Below are positions 39,293-49,587 of a stretch of DNA of 64,000 nucleotides, in pieces. The notes beneath the pieces were generated by a model. The model was not told the DNA's origin, made no database searches, and saw only the letters and a list, made by a program, of their open reading frames with translations. The position numbers were made by a program, and so were the translations under genes. The DNA is from Sphingobacteriales bacterium. GTDB taxonomy: Bacteria; Bacteroidota; Bacteroidia; Sphingobacteriales; Sphingobacteriaceae. The stretch is from NCBI GenBank assembly GCA_004293485.1, contig RDYW01000045.1, forward strand, positions 1 through 64,000, given 5' to 3'. The stretch's first letter is position 1; each line of letters starts with the position of its first letter.

Positions 39293-39407
39293 GATCATTG
39301 ATTTAATTGTTTTTGCAAACATAATTGTTTTTTATTAATTATTTTTGAATTAAAAAAATTGTTTAGCAATTGCAACTATAGTAACTTTAAACAAAAAAAA
39401 CTTTTTT

Positions 39408-39770
39408 ATGCCCTACAACACCCTTACGCCCGAAGAAGCGCACATTATATTGCACAAAGGTACCGAAGCGCCTTTTACTGGCGAGTATACTAACCTTAAA
39501 AGTGCGGGTACTTACATTTGCCGCCAATGCAATACGCCTTTGTACACCTCCGATACTAAGTTCGAGTCGCATTGCGGCTGGCCAAGTTTTGATAACGAAA
39601 TAGCCGGTGCCGTAAGCCGTGTACCCGATAAAGATGGCCGCCGTACCGAAATTGTATGTGCTAACTGCACAGGGCATTTAGGCCATGTATTTAAAGGCGA
39701 AGGCTTTACCCCAAAAAACACCCGACATTGTGTAAATTCGTTAAGTATGTTATTTATAGCAGCTGGGTAG
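39408..39770 (+). CDS. msrB: Peptide-methionine (R)-S-oxide reductase
   Basis: [35 protein letters not shown]. Confidence 0.96.
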   Translation: MPYNTLTPEEAHIILHKGTEAPFTGEYTNLKSAGTYICRQCNTPLYTSDTKFESHCGWPSFDNEIAGAVSRVPDKDGRRTEIVCANCTGHLGHVFKGEGFTPKNTRHCVNSLSMLFIAAG

Positions 39771-39777
39771 TGGCATT

Positions 39778-39860
39778 GGGGCAACGGGCTTCAGGCAAAG
39801 GGCTTTGGGGCAACGGACTTCGGGCAACGGACTTCGGGCAACGGGCAACGGGCTACAAGC
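39778..39860. repeat. GGGCAACGGRCTTC tandem repeats
   Basis: cggacttcgggcaacggacttcgggcaacgggcaacgggct. Confidence 0.8.
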
Positions 39861-39993
39861 AAAAAATCCTAAAAAATTAACCACAAAATTTTCCCCTAGT
39901 CCTTTAAAATTAATCTGAAATTTAAAAAATATCCTTTTACTATTATTTTATATTTGCAGCATAGGCCTAAATGGCCTAGCTTAAATTATAATA

Positions 39994-41499
39994 ATGGAAA
40001 ATAAAAAAGTTGCTTTACTTATTTTAGATGGCTGGGGTTATGGTAAAAACGATGCTTCAAATGCAGTACTAGCTGCCCACACTCCTTTTTTTGATTATTG
40101 CTTGGCTAATTACCCTAATGCTACTTTACAAGCTTCGGGCGAATATGTAGGCCTGCCCGATGGGCAAATGGGCAACTCCGAAGTAGGGCATATCAATCTT
40201 GGCGCAGGCCGTGTAGTTTACCAAGAGCTTGGCCGTATAAATAAAGCCGTAAAAGAGGGTGATTTTAATACCAACCCTGTACTACAAACCGCATTTAATT
40301 ATGCCCTTGCAAACAATAAAAAAGTACATTTTATAGGTTTAGTTAGCGATGGTGGCGTACATGCACATACTGCCCACTTGCGTGGATTGTGTGCCGCCGC
40401 CGTAAATGCTGGCTTGCAAAAGGTGTTTATCCATGCTTTTTTAGATGGCCGCGATACCGACCCAAACTCGGGTTTAAGCTACATAGAAACCCTACAAACT
40501 GATATTAAACATACGCCCGTAAAAATTGCTACCGCCATTGGCCGTTATTATGCCATGGATAGAGATAACCGCTGGGAACGTGTAAAACAGGCTTACGATG
40601 TAATGGTGAATGGTATTGGAGAAGCTACCACCGATTTACCGCAATCAATAAAAACATCGTACAAAAACAATATTACCGACGAATTTATACACCCCTTGGT
40701 AGCCGATACAAATGGACTGATAGATGCAGGCGATGTAGTGATATGCTTTAATTTTAGAACCGACCGTGGCCGCGAAATTACCATAGCCCTAACACAAAAA
40801 GATTTCCCCGAATACCAAATGAAGATATTACCACTTCATTATATAACCATAACTACCTACGACGACACTTTTAACAACGTTAATGTAGTATTTACCAAAC
40901 ACGATTTACAAAATACCCTTGGCGAGGTATTAGAGCGAAACCATAAAAACCAAATTCGTATTGCCGAAACCGAAAAATACCCCCATGTAACCTTTTTTTT
41001 CTCGGGTGGGCGTGAGAAAGAGTTTGAAAACGAGCAACGCATTATGGTACCATCGCCCAAAGTTGCTACTTATGATTTACAACCCGAAATGAGTGCCGCT
41101 GGAATAAGGGATGCCATTATCCCCGAAATACAAAAAGGCTGGGCCGATTTTATATGCCTAAACTTTGCCAACCCCGATATGGTAGGCCACACTGGCGTAT
41201 TTACTGCCGTAGTAAAAGCTGTAGAAACCGTAGATGCCTGCGCCAAAGCAGTGGTAGAAGCAGGGCAAAAAAATGGCTATTCGTTTATTATCATTGCCGA
41301 CCATGGCAATGCCGATTTTATGATAAATGCCGATGGAACTGCTAACACAGCGCACACTACCAACTTGGTACCCTGCATATTAATTGATACCGAATACACA
41401 CAAATAAAAAATGGTAAACTAGGCGATATTGCCCCTACTATTTTAAAAATGATGCACCTTACCGCCCCCACCGAAATGAGTGGAAACGTATTGATTTAA
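39994..41499 (+). CDS. gpmI: 2,3-bisphosphoglycerate-independent phosphoglycerate mutase
   Basis: LLILDGWGYG, GQMGNSEVGH, DGRDTDPNSG, ADHGNAD. Confidence 0.98.
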   Translation: MENKKVALLILDGWGYGKNDASNAVLAAHTPFFDYCLANYPNATLQASGEYVGLPDGQMGNSEVGHINLGAGRVVYQELGRINKAVKEGDFNTNPVLQTAFNYALANNKKVHFIGLVSDGGVHAHTAHLRGLCAAAVNAGLQKVFIHAFLDGRDTDPNSGLSYIETLQTDIKHTPVKIATAIGRYYAMDRDNRWERVKQAYDVMVNGIGEATTDLPQSIKTSYKNNITDEFIHPLVADTNGLIDAGDVVICFNFRTDRGREITIALTQKDFPEYQMKILPLHYITITTYDDTFNNVNVVFTKHDLQNTLGEVLERNHKNQIRIAETEKYPHVTFFFSGGREKEFENEQRIMVPSPKVATYDLQPEMSAAGIRDAIIPEIQKGWADFICLNFANPDMVGHTGVFTAVVKAVETVDACAKAVVEAGQKNGYSFIIIADHGNADFMINADGTANTAHTTNLVPCILIDTEYTQIKNGKLGDIAPTILKMMHLTAPTEMSGNVLI

Positions 41500-41500
41500 C

Positions 41501-42037
41501 ATGAAGGCTTACCCTTTTATTACTGCAATAATAATTTTTTCCCTTAGCGGGGGATGCCAAAAAAGCGCCTCAAAAAGTGTAAAAACAGAAATATATTTTT
41601 TCGATTTGAAAACTTTTTTTAACACCGAAGCTAGCAGGCTAATGTTAGCCAATAAGCCTATATACAAAACAGTGTACGTAAAAAACGTACCAGAAAAAAA
41701 ACTAATTAAAATTACAAACTGGGCAAGCGAACTTTCGCTTTTTAGCCAGTCGGATATTAATAAAACCGCTTTTAAAAATAGTTATCGTATAAAAAGTACA
41801 GCCAATAAAATTGTATATACTGCCAAGGTTTCTGATGTAAAAACCCGAAGCATTTTAATTTATTTGGAGCAAAAAAAACCTGTAAGCATTACCATTATCA
41901 ACCACCAAAAAAATTATATTTTTGAAACTTGGGAAACATTATACTACGCAACCAATACAAAGTATAGTATCAAAAAAAAACAAAAATTGCTGTTTTGGGA
42001 TACCGATGAATATAAAATATTTGGAAATTTTAATTAA
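41501..42037 (+). CDS. Hypothetical lipoprotein
   Basis: Signal peptide with SGGC lipobox-like site. Confidence 0.65.
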   Translation: MKAYPFITAIIIFSLSGGCQKSASKSVKTEIYFFDLKTFFNTEASRLMLANKPIYKTVYVKNVPEKKLIKITNWASELSLFSQSDINKTAFKNSYRIKSTANKIVYTAKVSDVKTRSILIYLEQKKPVSITIINHQKNYIFETWETLYYATNTKYSIKKKQKLLFWDTDEYKIFGNFN

Positions 42038-42040
42038 AAA

Positions 42041-43204
42041 CTAACTTTTTATCAGCCTAGCTACAAACATGGTATCGGCCTTTAAATGATAGCCTTTTAT
42101 AATTTGTTGGCTTTCTAGTACCAAGCCAAATTGGCTTTGTAACCACGCTACCTGTTCCTCGTTTTCCTGTTTAAAAACCGAGCAAGTAATATAAATTAAC
42201 GGTTTACCCTTGTTTAGGTAAGAGATAATATTGGTGGCAATGCGCCGCTGTAAATCGCTAAAAAAATTTATTTTATGCGTTTCAAACTGATAAAGCATTT
42301 CGGGAGTGCGCCCCCATGTACCGCTACCACTGCATGGGGCATCAAAAATAATGCCATCAAATGCGTAATTATGCATATAAGGTGCAGGGTTTAGGGTTAA
42401 ATCCAATATTTTTTTTTGGTAGTTTTTTAGGCCAGCAGTTTTAAAACGCTCATCAAGGTTTATTAATACGCTTTCGCGGATGTCGGAAACTACCAGTTTA
42501 ATATCAGGCTGTTCATCGTACAACAGCAACGATTTTCCGCCCGATGCTGCACAGCAATCCCACCATTTATCCCATTTTTGAGGCTTAAAATATTGGCCAA
42601 CACCCTGCGATGATAAATCTTGCACCTCATATATGCCTTTGTTGGTTAAAATAGTATCTAATTTTATTCCATTTGTAAATGAAATGGTTTGTTTATTAAT
42701 AACATTGTGGGGTAAATTGCTAAAAATTAACTGTTTAATTATACTTTTATCTTCTCCTTTTTTTATCCTGATAAACAAATCGGGCTGTGTAAAAAACGAA
42801 TTATAAAAAGCTTCTTTATCTATATCTAAACTTAAATTTTGGTGTAATGCAAAAACGTTTTCTAAATTAAAATCCTTAAAATTTGACTTTAAAAACGATA
42901 TTTTATCTTTTAATAAACAACTAAAAATGTTTTCCCACTCGGGTTTAAAGTGGCTTACAAACGAATTTGTTTGGTTATTACATAAAAGTTCGGCAATTAA
43001 AAGTCGGGTTTCTACCGCTTCGTTTATTAATATTTTACCTATCCTAAAATAATTATAAATTAAACGGGTGGCAATACGCCTATCGGTGCTACCCATTTGT
43101 TTGTGTTGGCGAAAAAAAGTGGCTAAAAACCTACTTAAAGGTTCTTTAAAATCGTACTGGTTTAAAATGTTATTAAAAGTAGCTAATTGATGGATGGCTT
43201 TCAT
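42041..43204 (-). CDS. RsmB/NOP family RNA methyltransferase
   Basis: CCAASGGKSLLLYD, DAPCSGSGTWGRTPEM, ITCSVFKQENEEQV. Confidence 0.92.
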   Translation of the reverse strand: MKAIHQLATFNNILNQYDFKEPLSRFLATFFRQHKQMGSTDRRIATRLIYNYFRIGKILINEAVETRLLIAELLCNNQTNSFVSHFKPEWENIFSCLLKDKISFLKSNFKDFNLENVFALHQNLSLDIDKEAFYNSFFTQPDLFIRIKKGEDKSIIKQLIFSNLPHNVINKQTISFTNGIKLDTILTNKGIYEVQDLSSQGVGQYFKPQKWDKWWDCCAASGGKSLLLYDEQPDIKLVVSDIRESVLINLDERFKTAGLKNYQKKILDLTLNPAPYMHNYAFDGIIFDAPCSGSGTWGRTPEMLYQFETHKINFFSDLQRRIATNIISYLNKGKPLIYITCSVFKQENEEQVAWLQSQFGLVLESQQIIKGYHLKADTMFVARLIKS

Positions 43205-43347
43205 ATAACGGTTTTGGGGTTTGCGTTGGCAGGGGTTTTTAGCACTAAACTTCATTCGGAGAACTTTTTACAAAGGTGTTTGCAAAACACGAAACCCCCG
43301 CTATTGCAAACCCCATTTAGCAACTGGGCTATTTTCCTATGAGGTAA

Positions 43348-43881
43348 TTACTCGCTTTTGTTAGAAAGGTCTTTTTGTTGTGCCTTTTTCCCAAGAACAA
43401 AAACAGTTACAAGCCCAAGTATTGTGGTTGTTCCGAAAATACCGGCAATTGCTTCGTGTCCGAACATTGCTAAAGTTGTTGCAAGTCCAAACCCAACTAG
43501 CCCAAGGATAAAACCGAAAATTTGACCAAGGCGACTTTGTTTGAGTTCTTCCTTTATAGCATGGTCTTCAAGTTGCATGCGATGATTTGATTGTTTTTCT
43601 GCCATAATAACAATCCGTTCTGCTCCGTCTTTTACAACTTCGTTATAGCCTTTTAAAATTTGTGGTGGTGGAATGGGCCCACTAAAAGATGATGCTTGCC
43701 TAATTGAAGTAATCCGAATAAATGCTTTTATAATTCGGTCTCTTTTAGCTTGAGGAATTTCAGGATCTTCAATTATGGTTTGAATATCCTCTGGAATTAT
43801 AGCTTCGTCAGAAGGGTCTTTATACTCCCTTTTGTCTTGTTTATTTTCCTCTGGATTTTGCGCTGTTAATTCGTCAGCCAT
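43348..43881 (-). CDS. DUF2335-like membrane protein
   Basis: PIPPPQILKGYNEVVKDGAERIVIMAEKQSNHRMQLEDHAI then two TM segments. Confidence 0.8.
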   Translation of the reverse strand: MADELTAQNPEENKQDKREYKDPSDEAIIPEDIQTIIEDPEIPQAKRDRIIKAFIRITSIRQASSFSGPIPPPQILKGYNEVVKDGAERIVIMAEKQSNHRMQLEDHAIKEELKQSRLGQIFGFILGLVGFGLATTLAMFGHEAIAGIFGTTTILGLVTVFVLGKKAQQKDLSNKSE

Positions 43882-44114
43882 TATTTAATATTTGCAGGTT
43901 TTAAATTTTGAAGAATTGCATCAGATGCTTTTTCAATGTCGCCACCAACTACACCCCAATCAGAACTAATGGCCTTAGTATCCGCTTGTCTGTCACTTGA
44001 TGAATAGTTAAATGAAAAGTAATTACCTGCAATGTTCAAAACACTACCTGCACCTATAAGAAAAGAAGGAGTTGTAAATAAAAAGTCTGAACGATATGAT
44101 TTATTTTTTTTCAT
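43881..44114 (-). CDS. Small hypothetical protein, partner of the DUF2335 gene
   Basis: 77 aa, stop overlaps the DUF2335 start. Confidence 0.6.
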   Translation of the reverse strand: MKKNKSYRSDFLFTTPSFLIGAGSVLNIAGNYFSFNYSSSDRQADTKAISSDWGVVGGDIEKASDAILQNLKPANIK

Positions 44115-44251
44115 TTTTGTTATTTTTAACTGGTCAAAGATAGTTAATTTTGTTGTTTGTTAACTAAACGATTTTGTTAGTTTTTTGGTTAGAAAGCTCA
44201 TTTCTTGCGGTCGATTCCATGTTTCCACTGTTGCACAAGCGTTGCCGCTAA

Positions 44252-45568
44252 CTAGTTAGCTTTTACAAGCTCGAAATTTTGATATTTTAACACCAAAACA
44301 TGGCCATTAAAATAGCCATAGCTACTGTTTTTTATAAAATTAAAGTGGTTATGCAGGCCTATGTAAGGGTATTTAACTAAATCTGTAAAATAATTTTTAC
44401 CTTGGTTTGCCATTAAAGTGGCTAAATAAAAGCCGGTATCAAACCCTTTAAACGAATACTCGGATGGCTCTAAACTATACTTATTGTGGTAATTTTTAAT
44501 AAAATTTATTACCGCTGTCTGTTTGTAATTTATTTGGTACGATGCTGTAATATAAGTATTTAGCTGTTGTAGCGTTTCTATATTTAAAAAAGTTGCTTTT
44601 TCCCAATTTGGGTGGCCAATTACGGTTATTTTAAACGTTGCCGATAATTTTACAAGTTCTTTAAAAACGGCTTCTAAAAAAGTTTCGTCGGTGGCGGGTA
44701 GCACAATTACGTTATTGCCTGTGGGGGTTAAATACAGGTTAATATTTTGGTAACCAATGGCTTTTATGCCTACTTCGGCGAAAGCCAAACCCTTTGCTAG
44801 GCTATCTATTCCTTTTTTAAAAGGGTTGGCATATTTATATTCATCAGCTTGTCCGCTTCTTATTAGCAATATTTTTTTAGGTTTTAGCGTGTTTTTTATA
44901 AATGCAGCGGCGGTGTAAGTGTGTTGGTTTAGCGTATTATTTATGGTAAGTAAATAGGGGTTATTAAAAGTGTTTGGATTTTGTGGTGCCAAAGGCGATA
45001 CCAACGGAATTTTTAACGTTTTACTTAGGTTTGAAAACGCTTTTATGGCATTAGGGAAAACAGGGCCAACAATTAAATCGGAGGTTTTTATTTCTTTTTT
45101 TAGGATTAAGGCGTTCGTTTTTACAACATCATCACCACTATCATATACCTGTAATTTAAAGTTTGCACCTTGTAAAATCGCTACCGAATCTAAGGCCATT
45201 TTAAAGCCTTGGTAATAATCTAAGGCTAAATTTGCTTTAGCCATTTGAGGTAACATTGCAGTTGCACTATTTATTTTATCTAAACCAAATGGCAAAACTA
45301 ACGATATAAGCATTTGTTGATTAGCTTTTTCGGTGTTTTTAATGGCTGTTTCTACATTTATTTCGGCAGGTTTTTCTACAGGTTTTACTACCACAGGCGG
45401 TGCAACTGGCGGTTTTACAGGCGTAATTATTTTGGGCGAGCAAGCACCTAATAAGGCTAAAAAAACTATGCCTAAAAATAAATTATTCCCACTCAATGGT
45501 TGCTGGCGGTTTCGAACTAATATCGTACACCACCCTGTTAATTCCTTTAACGTTGTTAATAATTTCAT
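44252..45568 (-). CDS. Periplasmic-binding-protein-fold lipoprotein
   Basis: Lipobox [53 protein letters not shown]. Confidence 0.8.
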   Translation of the reverse strand: MKLLTTLKELTGWCTILVRNRQQPLSGNNLFLGIVFLALLGACSPKIITPVKPPVAPPVVVKPVEKPAEINVETAIKNTEKANQQMLISLVLPFGLDKINSATAMLPQMAKANLALDYYQGFKMALDSVAILQGANFKLQVYDSGDDVVKTNALILKKEIKTSDLIVGPVFPNAIKAFSNLSKTLKIPLVSPLAPQNPNTFNNPYLLTINNTLNQHTYTAAAFIKNTLKPKKILLIRSGQADEYKYANPFKKGIDSLAKGLAFAEVGIKAIGYQNINLYLTPTGNNVIVLPATDETFLEAVFKELVKLSATFKITVIGHPNWEKATFLNIETLQQLNTYITASYQINYKQTAVINFIKNYHNKYSLEPSEYSFKGFDTGFYLATLMANQGKNYFTDLVKYPYIGLHNHFNFIKNSSYGYFNGHVLVLKYQNFELVKAN

Positions 45569-47015
45569 TTGATATTTTGGCTAATAAAGGGTAAGGTAGG
45601 TGGCTCCAGTCGGCAGTCATCCCATCTACAGATTCTACTGCCCGCAGGCAAATTACGTTTTCGTAGGTACGTTCGTCGCCCATTACGCCTACCGATTGTA
45701 CGGGTAAATAAATGGCTCCGGCTTGCCATACTTTATCGTACCAACCGCTTTTTTTAAGGTTATCAATGTAAATAAAATCGGCAGCTTGTAATATAGCTAC
45801 TTTTTGCGGGGTTACATCGCCCAAAATACGGATGGCTAAACCTGGCCCAGGAAAAGGATGGCGGTTTAAAATATTTTCGGGTAATTGTAGGGCTCGGCCT
45901 ACACGGCGTACTTCATCTTTAAACAAAGTTTTTAGCGGTTCTACCACTTTTAGCTTCATAAAATCGGGCAAACCGCCTACATTATGGTGCGATTTTATGG
46001 TGGCCGATGGACCACCGTTTACCGAAACCGATTCGATAACATCGGGATAAATGGTGCCTTGTGCCAACCATTTTACATCACTTATAAGGTGCGATTCTTC
46101 ATCAAAAACTTCAATAAAAACCCTACCAATGGCTTTACGTTTAAGTTCGGGGTCGGATAATCCTGCCAAAGCATCATAAAATTTTTGCTTGGCATTTACG
46201 CCTTTTACGTTTAAGCCCAAGTGCTGGTACGAGTTTAAAACCAACTCGAACTCATCCTTACGCAGCAAGCCATTATCTACAAAAACACAGTGTAAATTTT
46301 TGCCAATGGCTTTATGTAAAATTAGGGCTGCCACCGATGAATCTACCCCACCCGAAAGGCCTAAAACCACTTTATCGTTTCCTAATTGCAGTTTAAGTGC
46401 AGCAATGGTTTCGTCGGCAAAGGCATCGGGCGTAAAATCTTGCTTGCAATGGCAAATATTTACTAAAAAATTATATAGCAACTGTTTACCATCGTTACTG
46501 TGGGTAACTTCGGGGTGAAACTGTATGCCGTAAGTTTGGGTGTTTTTTATTTGATAGGCCGCTACTTCAACGGTATCGGTACTGCCAATAATTTCAAAAT
46601 CGGTGGGGATATATTTTATGGTATCGCCATGCGACATCCATACTTGCGAATCGGAAGCAATATCTCGCATCAGCGGATTTAAGCTGTTGGTATATTGTAA
46701 ATTGGCTCTGCCGTACTCTCTGGTTTGCGATGCCATTACGTTGCCACCCATTTTATGTGCCATATATTGCGCACCGTAGCACACGCCTAGCAAGGGTAGT
46801 TTACCGTGGAATTGTAAAAAATCTACCTCCGGTGCATCGGCTTGCCTTACCGATGATGGGCTTCCCGAAAGGATAATGCCCATTACATCGCTACCTATTG
46901 CTGGTATTTTATTAAATGGATGGATTTCGCAAAATACGTTTAACTCGCGTACCCTGCGGGCTATTAATTGTGTGTATTGAGAGCCAAAATCCAGAATAAT
47001 AATTTTTTGTTGCAT
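45483..47015 (-). CDS. guaA: GMP synthase (glutamine-hydrolysing)
   Basis: [44 protein letters not shown]-terminal [13 protein letters not shown]. Confidence 0.98.
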   Translation of the reverse strand: MQQKIIILDFGSQYTQLIARRVRELNVFCEIHPFNKIPAIGSDVMGIILSGSPSSVRQADAPEVDFLQFHGKLPLLGVCYGAQYMAHKMGGNVMASQTREYGRANLQYTNSLNPLMRDIASDSQVWMSHGDTIKYIPTDFEIIGSTDTVEVAAYQIKNTQTYGIQFHPEVTHSNDGKQLLYNFLVNICHCKQDFTPDAFADETIAALKLQLGNDKVVLGLSGGVDSSVAALILHKAIGKNLHCVFVDNGLLRKDEFELVLNSYQHLGLNVKGVNAKQKFYDALAGLSDPELKRKAIGRVFIEVFDEESHLISDVKWLAQGTIYPDVIESVSVNGGPSATIKSHHNVGGLPDFMKLKVVEPLKTLFKDEVRRVGRALQLPENILNRHPFPGPGLAIRILGDVTPQKVAILQAADFIYIDNLKKSGWYDKVWQAGAIYLPVQSVGVMGDERTYENVICLRAVESVDGMTADWSHLPYPLLAKISNEIINNVKGINRVVYDISSKPPATIEWE

Positions 47016-47255
47016 GGCGCAAAGGTAGTTTTTTTTTGTATGTTTTAAATCGGTGTTGGTAGGATTTTTGGGGCAATAGTTTAAACACAAGCTGTTTTTT
47101 TATAATTGGATTGGAAGTATTTGGCTTTATCGCCAAGTGTTAATTTTTATAATATCATATTCAAACAAAAAACCATTAAAAAAGTTACTTTTACAAAGTA
47201 TTAATACAAATAAATTATACGTCTTTTTTTTATATTTAAAATAAATAATTTACAC

Positions 47256-48455
47256 ATGTTGCACCGTATTGAAGAGGCTATTGAGGATATAAAAGCTGGT
47301 AAAATGGTAATAGTGGTAGATGATGAAGACCGAGAAAACGAAGGCGATTTTGTAACCGCAGCGGCCAATGCAACCCCCGAAGTAGTAAATTTTATGGCCA
47401 AATATGGCCGAGGTTTAATATGCGTTCCGCTTACAGCAGATAGGTGCAAAGCCTTAAAATTAGATTTAATGGTAGGCAAAAATACCGCTACCTTCGAAAC
47501 TAATTTTACCGTTTCGATAGATTTAATAGGCAATGGTTGCACCACCGGAATATCGGCAACCGACAGGTCTAAAACCATCATGGCTTTAATTAATGAAGCT
47601 ACAACAGCAGATGATTTGGGGCGCCCAGGCCATATTTTTCCGCTTATAGCCCATAACGGAGGCGTATTGCGCAGAGCTGGGCATACCGAAGCTGCAGTAG
47701 ATTTAGCGGTTTTAGCAGGGTTTGCACCAGCAGGGGTGATATGTGAAATTATGAACGAAGATGGCGAAATGGCCCGAATGCCCGATTTGCAATTGCTTGC
47801 CAAAGAGCTGGGTATGAAAATGATTTCGATACAAGATTTAATTACTTACCGCCTACAAACCGAAACTTTGGTTAAAAAAGAGGTTACCATAAATTTACCT
47901 ACACAATGGGGCGATTTTAAAATGGTGGCCTTTACCCAAATAAATACAGGCGAAAATCATTTGGCTTTAATAAAGGGCAGCTGGGCGCATGACGAACCAG
48001 TACTGGTACGCGTACATAGCTCGTGTATTACTGGCGATATTTTTGGGTCGTGTAAATGCGATTGTGGGCCACAGTTGCATAAATCAATGGAAATGATAGA
48101 AAAAGAAGGCAAAGGTGTAGTAATATATATGAATCAAGAAGGGCGTGGTATTGGATTAGTAAATAAACTAAAATCGTACAATTTACAAGACGAGGGTATG
48201 GATACTGTGGACGCTAACCTTGCCCTAGGCTTTAAAATAGACGAACGAGATTATGGCATTGGTGCCCAAATACTAAGAGCCGTTAATGTTAAAAAAATGC
48301 GGTTGATGAGCAATAATCCCACCAAAAGAGCAGGGTTAATAGGTTATGGTTTAGAAATAGTAGAAAACGTAGCCATAGAAGTACCCTCAAACACACACAA
48401 CGAAGCATATTTAAAAACCAAACGCGATAGAATGGGGCATACCATACTGGGTTAA
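47256..48455 (+). CDS. ribBA: Bifunctional DHBP synthase / GTP cyclohydrolase II
   Basis: [52 protein letters not shown]. Confidence 0.98.
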   Translation: MLHRIEEAIEDIKAGKMVIVVDDEDRENEGDFVTAAANATPEVVNFMAKYGRGLICVPLTADRCKALKLDLMVGKNTATFETNFTVSIDLIGNGCTTGISATDRSKTIMALINEATTADDLGRPGHIFPLIAHNGGVLRRAGHTEAAVDLAVLAGFAPAGVICEIMNEDGEMARMPDLQLLAKELGMKMISIQDLITYRLQTETLVKKEVTINLPTQWGDFKMVAFTQINTGENHLALIKGSWAHDEPVLVRVHSSCITGDIFGSCKCDCGPQLHKSMEMIEKEGKGVVIYMNQEGRGIGLVNKLKSYNLQDEGMDTVDANLALGFKIDERDYGIGAQILRAVNVKKMRLMSNNPTKRAGLIGYGLEIVENVAIEVPSNTHNEAYLKTKRDRMGHTILG

Positions 48456-48483
48456 ACAGATTACCGTTGGCCAAAAAATAAAC

Positions 48484-49407
48484 ATGAACCTAGCACAACA
48501 TACCCAAATCATAAAAGCCGAAGCCAAGCGCCTAGGGTTTATGTTTTGTGGCATAGCCGAAGCTACTTTTTTAGAAAGTGAAGCCCCTAGGTTAGATAAT
48601 TGGTTGCGAAATAATTATAACGGCAAAATGAGTTATATGGAAAATTATTTCGATAAACGTTTAGATCCCAGACTTTTGGTAGATAATGCAAAATCTTTAA
48701 TTTCGGTAGCGCTAAATTATTATACCGAGCAAAAACCAACAGATGCCCAAGCGCCAAAAATATCGACGTATGCTTATGGTAAAGATTATCACCTTGTGAT
48801 AAAAGAAAAACTAGCCTTATTGCTACAATTTATTAACGAAAATATAAGCGAAGTAAATGGCCGAGCTTTTGTAGATTCGGCCCCAGTGTTAGATAAAGTA
48901 TGGGCACAAAAAGCTGGCTTAGGCTGGCAAGGAAAACACACCAACCTTATAAATAAAAAAGCAGGATCGTTTTTTTTTATTGGCGAACTTATTATCGATT
49001 TACCCCTTGCTTACGATACCCCTTTTGCAACCGACCATTGTGGCACCTGCACCAAATGTATAGATGCCTGCCCCACCGAAGCCATTATTGCCCCTTATGT
49101 AGTAGATGCCAATAAATGTATTTCATACCTTACCATCGAACTAAAAGATAACCTACCCCACAGTTTTAAAGGTAAAATGGATAATTGGATGTTTGGCTGC
49201 GATGTATGCCAAGATGTATGCCCATGGAATAGGTTTTCGGTGCCTCATAAAGTAGAAGAATTTATCCCCCACCCCGATTTATTACAGATGACCAAACACG
49301 ACTGGCAAGAAATTACAGATGATGTATTTAATAAATTTTTTAAAACTTCGGCATTAAAGCGAACAAAATTTAGCGGTTTAAAAAGAAATATCGATTTTTT
49401 GGATTAG
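48484..49407 (+). CDS. queG: Epoxyqueuosine reductase
   Basis: [53 protein letters not shown]. Confidence 0.97.
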   Translation: MNLAQHTQIIKAEAKRLGFMFCGIAEATFLESEAPRLDNWLRNNYNGKMSYMENYFDKRLDPRLLVDNAKSLISVALNYYTEQKPTDAQAPKISTYAYGKDYHLVIKEKLALLLQFINENISEVNGRAFVDSAPVLDKVWAQKAGLGWQGKHTNLINKKAGSFFFIGELIIDLPLAYDTPFATDHCGTCTKCIDACPTEAIIAPYVVDANKCISYLTIELKDNLPHSFKGKMDNWMFGCDVCQDVCPWNRFSVPHKVEEFIPHPDLLQMTKHDWQEITDDVFNKFFKTSALKRTKFSGLKRNIDFLD

Positions 49408-49486
49408 GTTTTAAGCCTACCATACACCTTATTTTACCTAAGAATAACTAGCTAGCAGTTTTTTTAAATAAACAAGCCCCAAAAAT

Positions 49487-49518
49487 AACAGCTGCATTTT
49501 TTAATAAATGCAGCTGTT
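49487..49518. terminator. Strong bidirectional hairpin between convergent genes
   Basis: AACAGCTGCATTT...AAATGCAGCTGTT. Confidence 0.8.
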
Positions 49519-49587
49519 GATTTAATTTTAAAAAGTAAGCAAACGCTTTACAGCAATAATCCAATTTTAAAACTGTTTTGCTTTTTT

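Noticed and set aside
39369-39387. ATTGCAACTATAGTAACTT upstream of msrB as another Zur-like box
   Set aside because: Only one half-site matches; the second half is too degenerate to call.
39778-39860. CRISPR array
   Set aside because: Units are short and contiguous without spacers; no cas genes are present. No CRISPR seen elsewhere.
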